From Halosimplex salinum (GTDB taxonomy: Archaea > Halobacteriota > Halobacteria > Halobacteriales > Haloarculaceae), in NCBI RefSeq assembly GCF_003730195.1, contig NZ_QWGG01000001.1, positions 62,001 through 126,000 of the forward strand: a DNA stretch of 64,000 nt, written 5' to 3'. Shown here piece after piece: positions 27,540 through 34,754 of this stretch (its first letter is position 1; every line of letters starts with the position of its first letter). The notes under the pieces are model-generated. The model was not told the origin of the DNA. It did no database searches and saw only the letters and a list, made by a program, of their open reading frames with translations. The translations under genes and the position numbers were made by a program.

Positions 27540-28574
27540 CTACCCGAAGCCTTCGGCCTCGATGAAGCGGTCGGGCACGCCGACGGACTCGGCGGCGTCG
27601 ACGAGGCTGTGGACCATCGCGTTGATGCCGCAGGCGTACACCTCCGTGCTGTCGGGGTCGATGCGGGCGTCGACGCTCGTCACGGGCGACTGGTCGAGCC
27701 ACCGCTCCAGTTCGCGACCCAGCGGGGCGGTGACCGCCGCTTCGTCGACGTGCTTGACGAACGCGTGCTGGACGTAGTCCGTCTCACCCGCCCAGTTCGA
27801 GAGATAGGATTCGCGGCTCAGGCAGGGGACGAAGTGGAAGTTCTCGTGTGCGTCCGCGTACTCGCGGAACGCCTCGCGGTAGGGCAGGTCGTCCTCCCAC
27901 GCGGCGCCGAGGAACAGCCACACGTCCCGATTTTCGCCACCGACCTCGTCCAGCCCGGTCTCGAAGACGTAGTCGATCATCCCCTTGAACGGCGCGACGC
28001 CGGTCCCGGTCGCGAGGAAGACCAGGTCCCGCTCCGAGGGGTCGTCGAGGACGAGGTCGCCGCGGGGCCCGCGGAGCGTCACTTTGTCGCCGACGGAGAG
28101 GTCCGCACAGAGGCGCGGCGAGATGTCGCCACCGGGGACGCGACGGACGCAGATCTCGACGGTGTCGCGGGTGGGCGAGCTCGCCAGCGAGTAGGCCCGC
28201 GAGTTACCGCGGTAGCGCAGGCCGACGTACTGGCCGGCGAGGTACTCGAACCGACGCTTCGGCTCGAACTCGATCCGGGTGAGCATCGGGTGGGGTCGCT
28301 CGTAGCGCTCCCGGAGCGCGCTACAGCGGCGGGCGAACCGGTGATACCCGTCCTCCCGGAGTTCGCGGACCAGCGCGCCCCAGTCGTCGTAGTCTGAGAC
28401 CGTGTCGTAGCGGTCCGCGAGTCCCGCCTCCGCGAACCAGTGGTCGACCGCCTCGCGGACCTCGGCGGAGCGGTCGCGGTCGAGGGCCTCCGTCTCCACG
28501 ACCGTCGCCGACTCGGTGACGAGCGGCAAGTCGGCGATGCGGTCGTGTTTGGAGGCGTGTTTCCTGACGGACAT
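27540..28574 (-). CDS. FNR-type FAD/NAD(P) oxidoreductase with N-terminal extension
   Basis: A 344-residue ferredoxin-NADP+ reductase-like flavoprotein. The FAD domain (about 95-175) shows R126-A-Y-S129 followed by SP, and VRRVPGGDISPRL for the FAD pyrophosphate; the NAD(P) domain (about 182-344) shows FLATGTGVAPFKGM, WLFLGAAWEDDLPY and a C-terminal YACGINAMVHSLVDA. Residues 1-92 are an acidic helical extension (VREAVDHWFAEAGLADRYDT) absent from ordinary reductases. There is no iron-sulfur domain, so the electron partner must be another protein. Substrate not determinable here. Confidence 0.88.
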   Translation of the reverse strand: MSVRKHASKHDRIADLPLVTESATVVETEALDRDRSAEVREAVDHWFAEAGLADRYDTVSDYDDWGALVRELREDGYHRFARRCSALRERYERPHPMLTRIEFEPKRRFEYLAGQYVGLRYRGNSRAYSLASSPTRDTVEICVRRVPGGDISPRLCADLSVGDKVTLRGPRGDLVLDDPSERDLVFLATGTGVAPFKGMIDYVFETGLDEVGGENRDVWLFLGAAWEDDLPYREAFREYADAHENFHFVPCLSRESYLSNWAGETDYVQHAFVKHVDEAAVTAPLGRELERWLDQSPVTSVDARIDPDSTEVYACGINAMVHSLVDAAESVGVPDRFIEAEGFG

Positions 28575-28673
28575 TACGTGTTCGTGGGACGCGACGACAG
28601 TAAGTAGTGTGGTCGGGGTCCGTCGGTCTCGTCCTCCCGTCGGCGGGCGGACGGCGTACAGCGGTCGTCCCGT

Positions 28674-29309
28674 TCAGCTTCCCTCGACCAGCCGCCGGAG
28701 GTGCTCGGGCGGGACGGCACCGCGGGCCGCGTACTCGCCGTAGGTGAACGTCGGGACGCCCGTGACGCCCTGCCGGTGTGCCTCCTCGAACCGCTGTTCG
28801 ACTTTCGAGCGCCACTCCTCGTCGTCGACGGCCGCGTGGATCTCCTCGGGGTCGAGGCCCGCGTCGCTCGCGATGTCGGCCAGGACGTCCGGGTCGCCGA
28901 TGTCGCGCCCGTCCTGCCACAGCGCGTCGAAGACGGCCCAGTCGAACGCCAGCCAGCGCTCGTAGGGGGCGGTCTCTTTCACGTAGTAGGCGGCGACCTG
29001 CGCCGGGAGCGAGTCCACGTCCGTCGCGAGGTCCAGCGACATCTCGACGCCGTACTCCGCCTGGAGGCGCTCGACGTTCTCCCGTGCCTGCTCGTAGTAG
29101 TCCTCGTCTTTCCCGTCGTCGGCCGAGTGGTCGATCGACCCGTCCGGGTTTCGCTTCCCCGACCGCAGGTCGAAGGGATGCCAGTCGATCTCCAGGTCCT
29201 CGTCGCGCTCGTCCTGGTACTGCGAGAGGGACTGGCGACCCAGGTAGCAGAACGGACAGACGTAGTCCGAGTAGATCCCGATGCGCTCGGCTGTCTCGGC
29301 GTCGCTCAT
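28674..29309 (-). CDS. DsbA-family (FrnE-like) thiol oxidoreductase
   Basis: A 211-residue cytoplasmic protein of the DsbA/2-hydroxychromene-2-carboxylate isomerase fold. The active site C18-P-F-C21 (YSDYVCPFCYLG) sits at the end of the first strand, a helical insertion follows (ENVERLQAEYGVEMSLD), and the cis-proline loop is GVTGVPTFTYGE near the C-terminus. No signal peptide is seen, so unlike periplasmic DsbA it acts inside the cell. Start at 29309 (MSDAETAERIGIYSDY). It is divergent from a membrane protein gene; the FNR-type reductase downstream is a possible but unproven redox partner. Confidence 0.88.
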   Translation of the reverse strand: MSDAETAERIGIYSDYVCPFCYLGRQSLSQYQDERDEDLEIDWHPFDLRSGKRNPDGSIDHSADDGKDEDYYEQARENVERLQAEYGVEMSLDLATDVDSLPAQVAAYYVKETAPYERWLAFDWAVFDALWQDGRDIGDPDVLADIASDAGLDPEEIHAAVDDEEWRSKVEQRFEEAHRQGVTGVPTFTYGEYAARGAVPPEHLRRLVEGS

Positions 29310-29471
29310 ACCCACAGTAACGTCCGGACGGGGAAAAGCGACCCGTCGTGCGGGCCGGTCCGCCGACCGGCGACCGCCGCTCGACCCGATCGCCGTGCGA
29401 CCGCGCCACAGTCTCGGCCGTCGTCGCCGGTACGAACAGATTTTTGGTGGATATTCTGTCTTGTTGCCCCT

Positions 29472-30233
29472 ATGTCGACAGCGACGATCCGGGGTACGGT
29501 GGGTGGACTCGGTCGACGGGCGAATCCGGCGTTCGCGGTCGCCGTCGTCCTGCTCCCGCTGGCCGCGCTCGGCTACGCACTGACGGTCGCATCGGTCCAG
29601 CAACACACGTACGTCCACGTGATGGCGGGCGTGCTGTGGACGGGCATCGACATCTTCATCGGGACGGTGCTGGGGCCGGTTGTGGGCGGCCTCGACGACG
29701 AGGAGAGCGCCGCGGTGTTCAGCCGGTTGACGCCGAAGACCTCGTTCCTCCTCCCGTCGCTCGCGTTCGTCACCATCGCGGGCGGGATCACGCTCGCCCA
29801 GCGCATCGGCACGTTCACGCACGCCGAGCCGTGGCTCGCGATCTTCACGGCCGTCAACCTGATCCCCGTGTTCCTGCTGATCGGCTGGCGACTGGACGGG
29901 TGGCGCGACTGGCGCTGGCAGGTGCCGTTCGCGCTCGTGACCGTCGGGTCGCTCGCGTGGGTCGCGCTGACGATCGGCGAGTTCCAGATGACCGACCCGA
30001 CCATCGCCATCGCGCTGGGGATCGTCACAATCCTCTCCGTGCAGGGCTTCGGCTTCCTGATGCCCGGCGAGGTGCGGATGTACCTGGAGATGACGTCCGC
30101 CGACCCCGACCCCTCGATCATCGCGGCCATCGGCAAGCAGAACGCGATGCTCGGCGGCGTGCAGGGGTTCTTCCAGTTGCTGCTCATCCTCGACATGGTG
30201 TACCTGCGCTACGGCGGATTCCCGTGGTTCTGA
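29472..30233 (+). CDS. haloarchaeal multi-pass membrane protein with histidine-containing helices
   Basis: A 253-residue protein with about seven hydrophobic segments. The second (about 42-65) reads QQHTYVHVMAGVLWTGIDIF, where HV-AGVLW-G resembles the His-bearing helix of DUF2269/CopD-type membrane proteins, and a later loop carries LAQRIGTFTHAEPW. Possible haem or copper ligation by these histidines is inference. Start at the ATG at 29472; a T-rich box (gatttttgg, about 29438-29446) lies 26-34 bases upstream. Same strand as the next two membrane protein genes but with separate spacing (50 and 93 bp). Confidence 0.75.
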   Translation: MSTATIRGTVGGLGRRANPAFAVAVVLLPLAALGYALTVASVQQHTYVHVMAGVLWTGIDIFIGTVLGPVVGGLDDEESAAVFSRLTPKTSFLLPSLAFVTIAGGITLAQRIGTFTHAEPWLAIFTAVNLIPVFLLIGWRLDGWRDWRWQVPFALVTVGSLAWVALTIGEFQMTDPTIAIALGIVTILSVQGFGFLMPGEVRMYLEMTSADPDPSIIAAIGKQNAMLGGVQGFFQLLLILDMVYLRYGGFPWF

Positions 30234-30283
30234 CTCGCGTCGGGTGACCCATCTTTTTCACTTGCCCCTTCCTGTCCTCGAGC

Positions 30284-30643
30284 ATGGGACTGATCGCGAG
30301 TTTCGTCACGTTCTTCCTCGGGGTACTGATCGGCGGCGTCGGCATCTACGTCGGCGGGGCGCTGTTCGGCGGCGGCGGGAGCTACGAGAAGGCGGTCACG
30401 ACGGCGATCGTCGGCGCGATCGTCTGGGCGGTCGTCGGCACGTTCTTCGGGTTCATCCCGCTGCTGGGGCCGATCCTGACGTTCCTCGCGTACATCGCCG
30501 TCCTGAACGTCGCCTATTCGGGCGGCTGGGTCGACGCGATAGGCATCGCGGTGGTCGCCTGGCTCACGCTCGTCGTCGTGTTCACCGTGCTCGGCCCGCT
30601 CGGGCTGGACTTGTTCTCCGCGGTCGGCGTCCCCTGGGTGTAG
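30284..30643 (+). CDS. small four-TM membrane protein
   Basis: A 119-residue, strongly hydrophobic protein with four predicted membrane segments (about 3-25, 37-55, 60-78, 83-105). It is rich in Gly (GVLIGGVGIYVGGALFGGGG) and has few charged residues. No catalytic motif or named family is recognised. It follows the preceding membrane protein by 50 bp on the same strand, so cotranscription is possible. Confidence 0.72.
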   Translation: MGLIASFVTFFLGVLIGGVGIYVGGALFGGGGSYEKAVTTAIVGAIVWAVVGTFFGFIPLLGPILTFLAYIAVLNVAYSGGWVDAIGIAVVAWLTLVVVFTVLGPLGLDLFSAVGVPWV

Positions 30644-30736
30644 GGCGTCCCTTCGGCGCACAGCCGTTGTATCGCCGTGCTATCACGACTGAGGACGGAC
30701 GGGAACGCTCTTGTCCGGCCGGGCTAATCCTCCGCC

Positions 30737-31621
30737 GTGTTCGGACCGGAACCGGGACTGGTGTACGCAGGCCTCGCGTCGCTGATCCTCGGGGTCTACT
30801 TCTTCTGTATCAAACGGTACTTCAGCGACTACCCGTCGACGGTGTACCTCTCGATAACGTTCACCGCCTCGCTGCTGTGGTACCTGCCCATCGCGGTCGT
30901 GGCGAACGACGGCGGCGGCTACCTGCCGGCGGGGTTCGGCGCTCCCGGCATCGGGATGTTCGTCGTCACAGTAGGGGGCTCGCTGGTCGCCTTCCTGGCG
31001 CTGTTCCGGGCCGTCGCCGTCGGTGACGTGTCCTACGTCGCACCGATCAGCAAGCTCGTGGCCGTCTTCGTGCTCCCCATCGAACTGGTCGTCCTGCGGG
31101 AACAGCTCTCGGCGCTCCAGATTGCCGGCGTGGTCGTCGCCACCGCCGCCGTCTACGTCGCCAACTACGAACCGGGGAAGCTGTTCGAGCCGTTCGTCCA
31201 GGCCGCGCGGTCGCGACCCGCCCAGCTGGCGCTCGCGAGCGCGGCGGTCTTCGGCGTCGTCGACGTGGGGAAACGCGTGCTGACGCAGGAACTACAGGTG
31301 CCGCCCGAGACGTTCAACCTCCTCCTGTTCACGGCGGTCCCGCTCGCACTCGCGCCGCTCGCGCTCCGACGCGTGCCGGAGGGAACTGCCGACGACCTCC
31401 GGCTGTTCGCGGGGGTCGGGCTCCTCCTCGCGGTCGGCGAGCACTTCGTGATGCTCGCGTTCTCGACGCTCTCGGCGAGTATCGCCTCGCCCGTCATCAA
31501 CACGCAGGCCGTCGTCGCCGTCCTGCTGGGCGGGATCGTCCTCGGGGAGGACGCGTTCCGCGTCCGACTGGTCGCGGCGGCGTTCGCGGTCGTCGGCGTG
31601 ACGCTGATCACGGTCGGCTGA
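30737..31621 (+). CDS. EamA/DMT-superfamily transporter
   Basis: A 294-residue integral membrane protein with ten hydrophobic segments arranged as two EamA five-helix repeats (about 1-137 and 155-294). Typical repeat features: VGDVSYVAPISKLVAVFVLP then LREQLSALQIAGVVVATAAV in the first half, and SASIASPVINTQAVVAVLLG then GEDAFRVRLVAAAFAVVGV in the second. DMT proteins export or exchange amino acids, nucleotide sugars or drugs; the substrate cannot be inferred. Start is GTG at 30737. Confidence 0.88.
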   Translation: MFGPEPGLVYAGLASLILGVYFFCIKRYFSDYPSTVYLSITFTASLLWYLPIAVVANDGGGYLPAGFGAPGIGMFVVTVGGSLVAFLALFRAVAVGDVSYVAPISKLVAVFVLPIELVVLREQLSALQIAGVVVATAAVYVANYEPGKLFEPFVQAARSRPAQLALASAAVFGVVDVGKRVLTQELQVPPETFNLLLFTAVPLALAPLALRRVPEGTADDLRLFAGVGLLLAVGEHFVMLAFSTLSASIASPVINTQAVVAVLLGGIVLGEDAFRVRLVAAAFAVVGVTLITVG

Positions 31622-31648
31622 AGGAGAGAGCGGCCGCTCACCCGAGCG

Positions 31649-31816
31649 TCACTCGGCCGGTCCGGTCGCGCGTACGTCCTCGAAGTCGATGGCGTAGCTC
31701 GTCTGGATCCAGGCGTTGGCGTTCTCCCGGTCGTAGAGCACCAGATCGCCGTCTATCGTCTCGAAGGTCCCACACTGTTCCGCCGCGGAGTCGGGTCGAC
31801 GCTGCGTCTCGGACAT
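31649..31816 (-). CDS. 55-residue DUF7331-like protein
   Basis: A short gene encoding MSETQRRPDSAAEQCGTFET, then a core LVLYDRENANAWIQTSYAID, ending FEDVRATGPAE. The pattern LYDxENxxAWIQSxxAx is one I recall from a large family of tiny haloarchaeal proteins (DUF7331). Acidic composition and a start at an ATG with a TATA-like gttaagct 35-42 bases upstream support it as real. It diverges from the phosphotriesterase-like gene. Function unknown. Confidence 0.72.
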   Translation of the reverse strand: MSETQRRPDSAAEQCGTFETIDGDLVLYDRENANAWIQTSYAIDFEDVRATGPAE

Positions 31817-31884
31817 CGTAGTGTTCGCTTTGACTCCAGACGCTCACCAAGTTAAGCTTTGCCGTGGGTATGGTACTCATCCTC

Positions 31885-31898
31885 GATATAGTATAAGG
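31885..31898 (+). promoter_or_regulatory. TATA-like box upstream of the phosphotriesterase-like gene
   Basis: The sequence gatatagtataagg is the only AT-rich stretch before the gene. Transcription would start about 25 bases downstream, giving a leader of about 55 bases before the ATG at 31978. Confidence 0.5.
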
Positions 31899-31977
31899 AC
31901 GTTAGATCCCCCGGGCCGACGAGGTCACGCTCTCCGGTGTGCGAGGGGTTAGGGGGCTGGATTCCGTCACGTCGGGT

Positions 31978-32901
31978 ATGAAACTCCACACGACGCAGGG
32001 CGCCCTCGACCGTGAGGCTCTGGGGCTGATTCTCCCGCACGAACACGTCTTCGTCGATCTGGGGCCGATGGCGGCCGAGAACTGGCGCGACGCCGACCCC
32101 GAGGACGTGGTGGACGTGATGGCCCCCGAAATCGAGCGGGCTCGGGAGTCCGGCGTCACGGCGCTCGTCGAGGCCACGCCCGAGGGCGTCGGCCGCCGGG
32201 TGGACCTCGACCTCGCCGTCTCGGAGGCCACGGACTTTCCCATCGTCGTCCCGACCGGGATCTACCAGGAGCCGTCGATCCCCGACTGGGCTCGCGAGTC
32301 CAGCGAGGACGAACTGACCGAGTGGCTGGTCGAAGACCTCACGGAGGGCGTCGGCGACACCGGCGTCCGGGCCGCGTGGATCAAGGTCAGCACGGACGAC
32401 GACGACCCGACCGGACTCTCGCCCGACGAGGCGAAGATACTCAGAGCCGCGGCCCGCGCCGGCGAGCGGACCGGTGCGCTGATCGGGAGCCACACCCTCC
32501 ACGGCGAGGTCGTCCACCAGCAGCTCGACGTGATCGAGGACGCGGGCTACGCCGCCGACCGGTTCGTCTGGATCCACGCCCAGGCCGACGACGAGCGCTA
32601 CCACCGCGAGGTCGCCGAGCGGGGCGCGTTCGTGGAGTACGACTGGATCGGGGGCGACGATCAGGCAGACGCCGACTACGTCGACCGGGTGGAGATGCTC
32701 TGCGAGGCGGGCTACACCGACCGTATCCTCCTGAGTCAGGACCGCGGCTGGTACGACCCCTCGGAACCTGACGGCGGCGAGCAGAAACCGTACACCTATC
32801 TCACCGACGAGTTCCTGCCGCGACTGCGCGAGGCCGGACTGACCGAGGAGACCGTCCGGCAGATCACGCACGACAACCCCTTCGCCGCCTACGCGCGGTA
32901 G
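31978..32901 (+). CDS. phosphotriesterase-family metal hydrolase
   Basis: A 307-residue TIM-barrel amidohydrolase. Metal ligands can be read off: H21-E-H23 in LILPHEHVF, the likely carbamylated K136 in AAWIKVS, the His of IGSHTLHGE and of WIHAQADD, and the final Asp in LLSQDRGWYD. All ligands of a binuclear metal site are therefore present. Family members act on phosphotriesters, lactones or related esters; an organic-phosphate or lactone substrate cannot be distinguished. The C-terminus (NPFAAYAR) lies within the first unit of a 25-bp tandem repeat that continues past the stop codon. Confidence 0.9.
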   Translation: MKLHTTQGALDREALGLILPHEHVFVDLGPMAAENWRDADPEDVVDVMAPEIERARESGVTALVEATPEGVGRRVDLDLAVSEATDFPIVVPTGIYQEPSIPDWARESSEDELTEWLVEDLTEGVGDTGVRAAWIKVSTDDDDPTGLSPDEAKILRAAARAGERTGALIGSHTLHGEVVHQQLDVIEDAGYAADRFVWIHAQADDERYHREVAERGAFVEYDWIGGDDQADADYVDRVEMLCEAGYTDRILLSQDRGWYDPSEPDGGEQKPYTYLTDEFLPRLREAGLTEETVRQITHDNPFAAYAR

Positions 32902-32983
32902 CTGGTTTGCCGCCTACGCGCGGTAGCTGGGTCGCAGCCTCCGCGCGGTAGCTGGGTCGCAGCCTCGGCGTAGTAACTGGCGG
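32884..32983 (+). repeat. four 25-bp tandem repeats across the 3' end of the hydrolase gene
   Basis: Units start at 32884, 32909, 32934 and 32959; the first two read GCCGCCTACGCGCGGTAGCT then GGTTT or GGGTC, the third and fourth diverge progressively. Unit 1 holds the final codons and stop of the hydrolase gene, so the stop codon TAG is repeated in units 1-3 (TAGTAA in unit 4). Period 25 is not a multiple of three. Confidence 0.85.
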
Positions 32984-33001
32984 CCGTCTACGAGTCCGCG
33001 A

Positions 33002-33253
33002 TCATCCCTCGCCTTCCGACTGGTACGGTTCGCCGACGGCCTCGCGCGGAAGGTCGTTCTGGACGGCGGTGTAAGCGTCGTCGGCCGACTCGAAGCGATC
33101 GGGGTCGGCGTCGACGAGCACCTGACCGAGGCTACGCTCTCCCTCCGCCAGCTCTACCACGTCGCCCTCGCAGGCCGCCGCCAGCTCCTCTCGGTCGACC
33201 GGGTAGTCGAACCGTTCCAGGTACTCCGGGAGGTCGGACAGTTCGAGTTCCAT
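33002..33253 (-). CDS. DUF5789-like small acidic protein
   Basis: An 83-residue protein, [20 protein letters not shown], then [19 protein letters not shown] and the helical [18 protein letters not shown]. The pattern (a short helix-turn containing YPVxREEL, then a second containing DxVxLxxGExxLxxVL) fits a haloarchaeal family I recall as DUF5789, related to small DUF2795-type proteins. Very acidic, no cysteine cluster. It diverges from thiD; function unknown. Confidence 0.75.
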   Translation of the reverse strand: MELELSDLPEYLERFDYPVDREELAAACEGDVVELAEGERSLGQVLVDADPDRFESADDAYTAVQNDLPREAVGEPYQSEGEG

Positions 33254-33364
33254 AACAGACCGGAGGGCCGGCAGGCGTTAGTGTGTAGTTGCCACGTGCC
33301 TGCGCCGAACGTGCCGCTGGGGGCTCTCGTCACCCCTATGGTGTCGGCAGGGATACACCCGGAC

Positions 33365-34723
33365 ATGACACGACAGGAAGCGCCGGTCGAACCGCCGGTC
33401 GTCCTCACCATCGCGGGGAGCGACTCGGGCGGCGGCGCCGGCATCCAGGCCGACCTGAAGACCATCGAGGCCGGCGGCGCGTTCGGCACCAGCGCGATAA
33501 CGAGCGTCACCGCCCAGAACACGACTGGCGTCGAGAGCACGCACGTCCTCCCGACCGATGAGATCGACGCCCAGTGCGAGGCCGTGCTCGCGGACTTCGA
33601 CGTGGCCGCGGTGAAGACGGGGATGCTCGCGACGACCGAGGTGGTCGAACTCGTCACCGACCAGGTCCGCGACACGGCCGCGCCGACCGTGGTCGACCCC
33701 GTGATGGTCGCCGCCTCCGGCGACCGTCTGCTCGCCGAGGAAGCGGAGGCCGCTTACGCGGACCTCGTCGCCGAGTCGACGCTCGTCACTCCCAACGCCG
33801 ACGAGGCGGGCGTCCTGACCGACGTGACGCCGGAGAGGGAGGCCGAAGCCCGCGAGGCCGGGGAGCGACTCGTCCAGATGGGCGCCGACGCGGCGCTGGT
33901 CAAGGGCGGGCACGTCCCCGGCGACGCCGTCGTCGACGTGCTCGTGACCGCAGACAGCGTCGAGACGTTCCGTCACCCGCGCGTCGACACGGACGCGACT
34001 CACGGGTCGGGGTGTGCGCTCTCCTCGGCTATCGCCGCCCGCCTCGCTCACGGCGACGACCTCGACGAGGCCGTCGGTGCCGGCGTCGACCTGCTCGCTC
34101 GCGCGGTCCGCTACAATCTCGACGTGGGCGAGGGGCCCGGCGCCGTCCACCACGCCGTCGAACTGCGCGACCGGGCCGCGCGGGACGACACCACGGAGGC
34201 GGTCGAAGGGATCGTCCAGTCGTTCGTGGACCTGAACGTCGCGCCGCTCGTCCCGGAGGTCGGAACGAACGTCGCCGGCGCGACTCCCTACGCGGAGCGA
34301 CCCGGTGAGACCGCCGCCGTCGACGGCCGGATCACCCGAACGCTCTCCGGCGCCCGACCGAGTCGCGGCGTCCGGTTCGGCGCCTCGACCAACGTCGCCC
34401 GCCTGCTCCTCGCCGCCCGCGAGCGCGACCCTCGCCTCCGGTTCGCGGTGAACTGCCGCTACGACGACTCGGTCGCGAGCGCGCTCGGCGACCTCGACCG
34501 TCCGGTCGGCGAGTTCGACAGCGGCGAGGCGGCGGAGCCCGCAGAAACCAGCGCGGTCGAACGGGGCGTCGACACGGCCTTCGAGTCCGTCGACGGGACG
34601 CCCGCGGCGCTCGTCGACCGCGGCGCCAGGGAGGGGCCGCTCGTCTACCTGCTGGCCCGCGAACCGGACGCGCTGGTGGACCGGACGCTGACGCTGCTCG
34701 AAGCGGTCGAATCGGCCGAGTAG
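33365..34723 (+). CDS. thiD: bifunctional HMP/HMP-P kinase ThiD fused to ThiN
   Basis: Thiamine biosynthesis. Residues 1-265 are ThiD, which phosphorylates hydroxymethylpyrimidine and its monophosphate: [55 protein letters not shown] and [17 protein letters not shown]. Residues about 275-450 are the ThiN domain ([46 protein letters not shown]), which in archaea replaces ThiE as thiamine-phosphate synthase. The fusion therefore covers kinase and coupling steps. I use the ATG at 33365; MVSAG eight codons upstream is possible. Confidence 0.93.
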   Translation: MTRQEAPVEPPVVLTIAGSDSGGGAGIQADLKTIEAGGAFGTSAITSVTAQNTTGVESTHVLPTDEIDAQCEAVLADFDVAAVKTGMLATTEVVELVTDQVRDTAAPTVVDPVMVAASGDRLLAEEAEAAYADLVAESTLVTPNADEAGVLTDVTPEREAEAREAGERLVQMGADAALVKGGHVPGDAVVDVLVTADSVETFRHPRVDTDATHGSGCALSSAIAARLAHGDDLDEAVGAGVDLLARAVRYNLDVGEGPGAVHHAVELRDRAARDDTTEAVEGIVQSFVDLNVAPLVPEVGTNVAGATPYAERPGETAAVDGRITRTLSGARPSRGVRFGASTNVARLLLAARERDPRLRFAVNCRYDDSVASALGDLDRPVGEFDSGEAAEPAETSAVERGVDTAFESVDGTPAALVDRGAREGPLVYLLAREPDALVDRTLTLLEAVESAE

Positions 34724-34754
34724 GGCGTCGAAGCGCGGGAAGCGGTAGCGTCCG

